Shown here in pieces: positions 7,156 through 11,069 of a stretch of DNA of 11,069 nucleotides (its first letter is position 1; the number at the start of each line of letters is the position of its first letter). Location: positions 1 to 11,069 of the forward strand of contig CAZTFX010000073.1 of the NCBI GenBank assembly GCA_964613095.1. Reading direction: 5' to 3'. Under the pieces are notes generated by a model, which was not told the DNA's origin, did no database searches, and saw nothing but the letters and a program-made list of their open reading frames with translations. The translations under genes and the position numbers were made by a program. This DNA is from RGIG4576 sp964613095 (GTDB lineage Bacteria; Bacteroidota; Bacteroidia; Bacteroidales; Muribaculaceae).

Positions 7156-8736
7156 TCATTTAAATGTGTCGGGCAAATCGTTCTCATAAAGTACAATATC
7201 ACCGGCTTGTGCAATAGAAATCATCTTAGACTGTGCTTCTTGGAATGTATCCACTATTATAAGTTTTTCTCCTTCATTCCATCCTTTAGACTTTATTCCA
7301 TTTACAATTGCATCCCGATTATATTTTCCCACTATTATTGCAATATCACATGTTTCAGTAATATGTTCACCAAACTTACTATTATAAAATTCTTGTTTAT
7401 CACCAAGCTCTATCATACCGGGAGTAATGACAATTCGTTTCCCACTTGTCATACTACCCAATACATCCAATGCCATACGAGAACCATCAGGATTGGAGTT
7501 AAATGCGTCATCGATTATAATTACACCTCCGGGGGTACGTTTGATGTTTAAACGATGTTCAACTTGAGCAATCTTGCTCACTGCATATTTAATTTTTTGT
7601 TCAGGAACACCTAATTTCATTGCTAAAATTACAGCTCCCATCAAATTGGATATATTACACTCCCCTACCAATTTTGTAGTCAATTCCAAATGTTTACCCT
7701 CACCTACAATTGTAAAAGTAGTACCGGTTACACTATATTTTACACCTTCAGCATGATAATCGGCAGGAATTGCAGAATTCACGGCATATCGCTTAACTTC
7801 AACATTTGATACATGGCGGTTAGCCACATATTCAAAATCATTATTCAGTACAGCAAATCCATCCGCAGGAAGAGAATCTATAAGTTCAAACTTTGTACTT
7901 TGTACATTTTCTATCGTTTTAAATGACTCTAAATGCTGAGGTCCCACAGCCGAAATCAATCCCATGTAAGGATGTACCAAATCACATATTTCTTTTATAT
8001 CACCCACATTTTTAGCACCCATTTCCACAATAAACACCTCATTATATGGTTGCAACATCTCCCTTACAGTACGTATCACCCCCATAGGTGTGTTATAACT
8101 GCCGGGAGTCATAAGCACAGAATAATGCTCACTCAATATGCGATTAAGATAATGTTTCGTACTGGTTTTACCATAACTTCCCGTAATACCTATAATTTTC
8201 ATATCAGGCATTTGAGATAAAATACGTTTTGCGTCTTTATAATATCCTCTGTTAATAAAACTTTCAACCGGCTTCAACAACCAATTGGTTACAATTGTAA
8301 TCACATAAGAAAATGCCGCAAATGCCACTACTACAAATGCTAATGCTTGCAACTCACAACAACTGAACAACAGGGCAATAATAGTCATCAACACCAATTC
8401 TGTGACAAAAAGACGCCACACTCGTTTTGTAAACACCAACGAATGTTTATATTTTTTCCTAACCAACGAAACTGACATTCCACATAGAGCCAACGCTATC
8501 AACAGCTTAACGACATTAAACCAGCCGAACTCTGCAAACGAAGTCATAAGCAACAACCCCATCACCATACACAGCATTCGAGGTATCGTTGTATATTCAC
8601 TATTCACATTCAGCCATTTCTTATATCGCTCGTTTCGATATGAATTCTGTTGGAGCATCTGCAAGTCTCGCTTTACCACAAGCACCAAATATACCAATGC
8701 AGTAACAACAAGTATTATATTTATCACTAATGTCAT
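7156..8736 (-). CDS. murF: Mur ligase (MurF-like) with N-terminal membrane domain
   Basis: ATP-dependent Mur ligase of 526 residues. Residues 1-155 are not the usual soluble MurF substrate-binding domain. They hold about five hydrophobic segments (near 3-22, 54-68, 73-91, 108-126, 130-151). The catalytic part follows: P-loop GITGSYGKTSTK (183-194), VEMGAKN (237-243), VGPQHLE (264-270), VEHRL (392-396), IDDAFNSNPDGSR (408-420) and PGMIELG (439-445). These fit MurF, which adds D-Ala-D-Ala to UDP-MurNAc-tripeptide, better than MurC, MurD or MurE, and the adjacent ddl agrees. The protein ends in YENDLPDTFK instead of the usual MurF C-terminus; I recall similar ENDLPD endings in membrane-bearing Mur ligases of clostridia. 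It starts 12 bases after the hydrolase gene. It could be a second MurF beside a standard one elsewhere, acting on a membrane-bound substrate. The Mur ligase fold is certain; the exact substrate is not. Confidence 0.88.
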   Translation of the reverse strand: MTLVINIILVVTALVYLVLVVKRDLQMLQQNSYRNERYKKWLNVNSEYTTIPRMLCMVMGLLLMTSFAEFGWFNVVKLLIALALCGMSVSLVRKKYKHSLVFTKRVWRLFVTELVLMTIIALLFSCCELQALAFVVVAFAAFSYVITIVTNWLLKPVESFINRGYYKDAKRILSQMPDMKIIGITGSYGKTSTKHYLNRILSEHYSVLMTPGSYNTPMGVIRTVREMLQPYNEVFIVEMGAKNVGDIKEICDLVHPYMGLISAVGPQHLESFKTIENVQSTKFELIDSLPADGFAVLNNDFEYVANRHVSNVEVKRYAVNSAIPADYHAEGVKYSVTGTTFTIVGEGKHLELTTKLVGECNISNLMGAVILAMKLGVPEQKIKYAVSKIAQVEHRLNIKRTPGGVIIIDDAFNSNPDGSRMALDVLGSMTSGKRIVITPGMIELGDKQEFYNSKFGEHITETCDIAIIVGKYNRDAIVNGIKSKGWNEGEKLIIVDTFQEAQSKMISIAQAGDIVLYENDLPDTFK

Positions 8737-8748
8737 AGTACGTATGTT

Positions 8749-9522
8749 TTATCCGTTCATTTCTTCTCTCAAAAAACTCTTTAACACTGCGGTAAATTGA
8801 TATAGATTTTCAAGAAAACTATAATGTCCTACGCCATCAAATACAACCAATCCAGCCTCCGGAATCAAACGCTCCATTATCTTTGCGTCGCGCATTGGTG
8901 TTGCTGTATCATTTTTACCCCAAATCAACAATGTAGGGCATTTAATGCTCGGCATTACATTTTTCAAATCTTCATTTACAACCTTACTCAATATTGCACG
9001 CATTTTAGGTGTCGAACTATTATAATCGCTCGACCCGGATTTACCACGATATTTATCAAGCAATTCATTACCTTTTCTTTTTCCAAAGATTAAAGGCAAT
9101 AGATGTTTTATCGCTTTATAAGAATAAACTTTTATATAATATTTCAACGTACGTAACGGTTTCACTCCGGCGGCATCGACAAGTATCAATTTCTTCACAT
9201 CATTACGAGAAGAATACAATATGCCCACTCGTCCTCCAAAAGAATGACCGAGCAATATCGGATTTTTAATACCTTCTGATTGAATGAATCGTTCTATTAA
9301 ACGAGTATATTCTTCTACCCCCCACACACTTTCAGGCTCAGAGCTATTACCAAAACCGGGAAAATCTACATTATAGACTTTCATGCCGGGAATCAACGCA
9401 TTCTCCACACTTGCAAGCGTGGTATGATTACACCCCCACCCATGCATAAGCACTATTGGTTGCCCTTCTCCTTTCACCGTATAATGAAAATCTACACCAT
9501 CTATATGTACATTCTTATCCAT
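8749..9522 (-). CDS. Alpha/beta-fold hydrolase
   Basis: A 257-residue alpha/beta hydrolase with a complete catalytic set: oxyanion-hole motif HGWG (27-30), nucleophile elbow GHSFGG (Ser94), acid Asp205 in WGKNDTATP, and His233 in GVGHYSF. VDFPGFGNS (52-60) is also typical of the family. Residues about 125-185 form a basic, helical cap (KYYIKVYSYKAIKH, FGKRKGNELLDKYRGK) that would set substrate choice. No signal peptide or membrane segment is seen, so it is probably cytoplasmic, perhaps peripheral to the membrane. ATG 9522 is preferred. An upstream in-frame ATG at 9564 would add VGDLYLCKLFLVY, which overlaps the -7 promoter box and is outside the family core. It is the first gene of the hydrolase - Mur ligase - ddl operon. 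Its substrate is unknown; the context suggests an ester, amide or thioester linked to cell-envelope precursors, which is inference only. Confidence 0.92.
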   Translation of the reverse strand: MDKNVHIDGVDFHYTVKGEGQPIVLMHGWGCNHTTLASVENALIPGMKVYNVDFPGFGNSSEPESVWGVEEYTRLIERFIQSEGIKNPILLGHSFGGRVGILYSSRNDVKKLILVDAAGVKPLRTLKYYIKVYSYKAIKHLLPLIFGKRKGNELLDKYRGKSGSSDYNSSTPKMRAILSKVVNEDLKNVMPSIKCPTLLIWGKNDTATPMRDAKIMERLIPEAGLVVFDGVGHYSFLENLYQFTAVLKSFLREEMNG

Positions 9523-9541
9523 ATATACTAAAAATAACTTA

Positions 9542-9549
9542 CAAAGATA
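9542..9549 (-). promoter_or_regulatory. -7 promoter box of the hydrolase - Mur ligase - ddl operon
   Basis: Minus-strand TATCTTTG matches TAnnTTTG and lies 19 bases before ATG 9522, leaving a leader of only about 13 bases. No TTTG is found 19-21 bases upstream, where the sequence is G-rich. The short leader explains why no ribosome binding site is seen and argues against the longer 9564 start. Confidence 0.6.
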
Positions 9550-9675
9550 CAAATCTCCTACCATATATCCCCACTTTTAGCACAACTTCTCGCAAAAACT
9601 TTTGGCTTTTACAGAAATAATTACTGAATTGCGGGAAATTTTGAATTTTTACAAATCCTAAATCCATATATGCAA

Positions 9676-9711
9676 CAATGTGATGTGACACTAATATGAC
9701 ACACCACATTG
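9676..9711. repeat. Imperfect 15-bp inverted repeat downstream of the res gene
   Basis: CAATGTGATGTGACA (9676-9690) pairs with 9697-9711 across a 6-base spacer (CTAATA), matching at 13 of 15 positions. On the minus-strand RNA one mismatch becomes a G-U pair, so the hairpin is more stable in the direction of transcription. It lies about 75 bases past the res stop codon and has no following T run, so it is not a standard intrinsic terminator. It could be an mRNA 3' stem, a protein-binding site or an island-edge repeat. The rest of 9523-9784 shows no open reading frame that I can support. Confidence 0.6.
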
Positions 9712-9784
9712 CTACGAATTTAAATCATTATATGTTTTTGTGTTATCCTCGCACTCTTTAATCTCGAAATTAATTTTATCCGCA

Positions 9785-11069
9785 CTACTTTGTTATGAGA
9801 TTACTTAATTCACCGTATGAGGAAACGACACCGAATTTGAGGTTATCGCCTGAAATCGAAGCGAAGTGCTTTCTTGCACATTCGATTTTCGATTCTTCAA
9901 CAGTACGCAGATTTGTGGATTTAACCACAAAATCGGTTTTACCTTTTGTTTCAGCAATGAAGTAGATGTGTTTTATGCTTCCCTCACGGAATACAATAGC
10001 CCAGTCGGGATTATAGTGTCCCATTGGCGTATTGATATAAAAACCTCGTGGAAGTTTAGTATAAACTTCTACATCTTCTTGAAGTTCAAGTTGCTCGGCA
10101 AAAGGCTTTTCTGTACCGACGCTATCAACCACAACCAAATCATAGAGTGATTTAGTTGATTCAATAGCGTTTTCGCCGAGTTTACCACGAATAGTGTTTT
10201 CGGTGAAGATTGATTCATCGAAAGTGTCATCTAATTTGTGGTATTCAATATGTTTAACGACGGCAACAGACTTGACTTCCTCAATGATATTACCAACCTT
10301 GATGATAAATTCTTCAGGGTTAAGTTTGAATTGGTGGAATGTTTCGGGCTTTATTCCAGTAAGGATTTCAACAATCGCTTTACGAGTAAGCCCCGAACTT
10401 TCAACGAGCTGACCTACAAGGTCATATTTCACATTGTCACCAATGGCTTCATTGACATGGATAGTACGCACTTTGCCTGTTTTCATAGCTGTGCCTGACT
10501 GTAGAGATTCTTTATCACGAATGGAGTCAAGTGTGCCTGTACCAACAATAATGCGGATTTCAGTAACACTTAAATTCTTATCGATAGCTTCGATAGAGTT
10601 TTTGATAAGTTCTTCAGTTTCAAAATCTACTGTATAGAAAGTGCGAGTATTGATACGCTTCCAAAGTTCTTGGAACTCTTTCTTATGGAACTTATCAGCA
10701 TAAAACTTCGCTTCACGATGTTTACGAGCATTATCAACCTTAATTGCATCGGGATTAAATACTTTGTCAAGCACAGAAACAATACTCTCTTTTGCGTCAT
10801 TATAGTCGCCAAAGTCAAGTGTTCCTTGTTTCTTATCTTCAAAGTATTTTTGAGTAAGTTTTCCTTTCTTTACATAGCCGTTAGATATAAGTTCTTCATG
10901 AACTTCAACGGCTTGTGAAGTTGAAAGAGTTTTCTTTTCTCCCGAAGCAAACACAATCGTCTTTCCGTCGAAAAGGTTTGCAGTAACAATGACCGGGCGA
11001 GTAGATATTGCTTGTGCTATACCACTTTGCAAAGATTTCGCAAAATCCTCATAACTTTCGCTTGCGATA
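9785..11069 (-). CDS. res: Type III restriction endonuclease Res subunit, C-terminal part (5' end outside window)
   Basis: This is the end of a Res subunit, which with a Mod methyltransferase cuts DNA carrying unmethylated, inversely oriented sites after ATP-dependent movement. The frame stays open to the window edge, so at least 427 codons are visible and no start is present; the codon at 11032 is an internal TTG. Full Res proteins are about 900-1000 residues with a superfamily 2 helicase domain first, and that domain is outside the window. The nuclease site is seen near the C-terminus: NPDW (Asp at about 10006), then FIAETKGK with Glu at 9952-9950 and Lys at 9946-9944, fitting PD-...-ExK. 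Upstream segments such as YDLVGQLVESSGLTRKAIVEILTG and TFYTVDFETEELI match my memory of Res proteins. The TAG stop gives a natural end, so the gene appears intact as far as seen. mod would be expected upstream, outside the window. Confidence 0.88.
   Translation of the reverse strand, partial: IASESYEDFAKSLQSGIAQAISTRPVIVTANLFDGKTIVFASGEKKTLSTSQAVEVHEELISNGYVKKGKLTQKYFEDKKQGTLDFGDYNDAKESIVSVLDKVFNPDAIKVDNARKHREAKFYADKFHKKEFQELWKRINTRTFYTVDFETEELIKNSIEAIDKNLSVTEIRIIVGTGTLDSIRDKESLQSGTAMKTGKVRTIHVNEAIGDNVKYDLVGQLVESSGLTRKAIVEILTGIKPETFHQFKLNPEEFIIKVGNIIEEVKSVAVVKHIEYHKLDDTFDESIFTENTIRGKLGENAIESTKSLYDLVVVDSVGTEKPFAEQLELQEDVEVYTKLPRGFYINTPMGHYNPDWAIVFREGSIKHIYFIAETKGKTDFVVKSTNLRTVEESKIECARKHFASISGDNLKFGVVSSYGELSNLITK

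Noticed and set aside
7125..7214. N-terminal extension of ddl beginning at 7214
   Set aside because: It would overlap the end of the Mur ligase gene and adds about 30 residues unlike any Ddl N-terminus; the conserved MKTNIGVFFGG start is at 7124.
6976..7551. Plus-strand open frame of 191 codons across the ddl/Mur ligase junction
   Set aside because: It is antisense to two well-supported genes and rich in Cys, Phe, Tyr and Ile, as expected of a reverse shadow; no motif is seen.
8402..8800. Plus-strand open frame of 132 codons opposite the membrane part of the Mur ligase
   Set aside because: It is a shadow of hydrophobic codons read backwards, with no promoter, ribosome binding site or domain.
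9523..9564. Longer start for the alpha/beta hydrolase at 9564
   Set aside because: The extra codons cover a good -7 promoter box and carry no family motif; ATG 9522 gives a normal N-terminus.
9743..9796. Short near-repeat TTATCC...GCACT at 9743 and 9776
   Set aside because: The copies differ by an insertion and are too short to separate from chance; the second overlaps the end of the res gene.
11030..11032. Apparent start of the restriction gene at 11032
   Set aside because: The codon is TTG inside a frame that stays open to the window edge (preceding residues include SYEDFAKS), so the gene is truncated by the window rather than starting here.

Overview
The window reads as a chromosomal segment from an AT-rich member of the Bacteroidota, most likely order Bacteroidales. 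Three things suggest this. Promoters fit the Bacteroides TTTG / TAnnTTTG pattern. Most starts lack a Shine-Dalgarno sequence. The order ileS - TraR/DksA-like - lspA - DUF4296 lipoprotein is one I know from Bacteroides-type genomes (from memory, not searched). Every supported gene lies on the minus strand, so transcription runs from high to low coordinates.

Layout in order of transcription. (1) 11069-9785: the C-terminal part of a type III restriction endonuclease (Res) subunit, with its 5' part outside the window; this is accessory DNA. (2) 9784-9523: a gap with an imperfect 15-bp inverted repeat and a -7 promoter box. (3) 9522-5925: a tight three-gene cassette of an alpha/beta hydrolase, a Mur ligase whose N-terminus is about five membrane segments, and a D-Ala-D-Ala ligase family protein. 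(4) 5859-293: an operon of ileS, a TraR/DksA-family regulator, lspA and a DUF4296 lipoprotein, with a probable promoter in the 65-base gap upstream of ileS. (5) 258-84: a tRNA-Arg(TCT) unit with an excellent promoter and an intrinsic terminator. The first 80 bases hold no gene, only a possible -7 box facing out of the window.

Functions. Block 4 combines translation (IleRS), RNA polymerase or stringent-response control (DksA-like) and lipoprotein maturation (LspA, plus a predicted LspA substrate directly downstream). Block 3 looks like cell-wall precursor chemistry: Ddl would make a D-Ala-D-Ala type dipeptide and a MurF-like enzyme would attach it. The MurF-like protein has a membrane domain in place of the usual soluble UDP-substrate-binding domain, and it travels with an alpha/beta hydrolase of unknown substrate. 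This cassette is the best candidate here for an under-described system, perhaps acting on a membrane-bound precursor. Its substrate and role cannot be read from the sequence.
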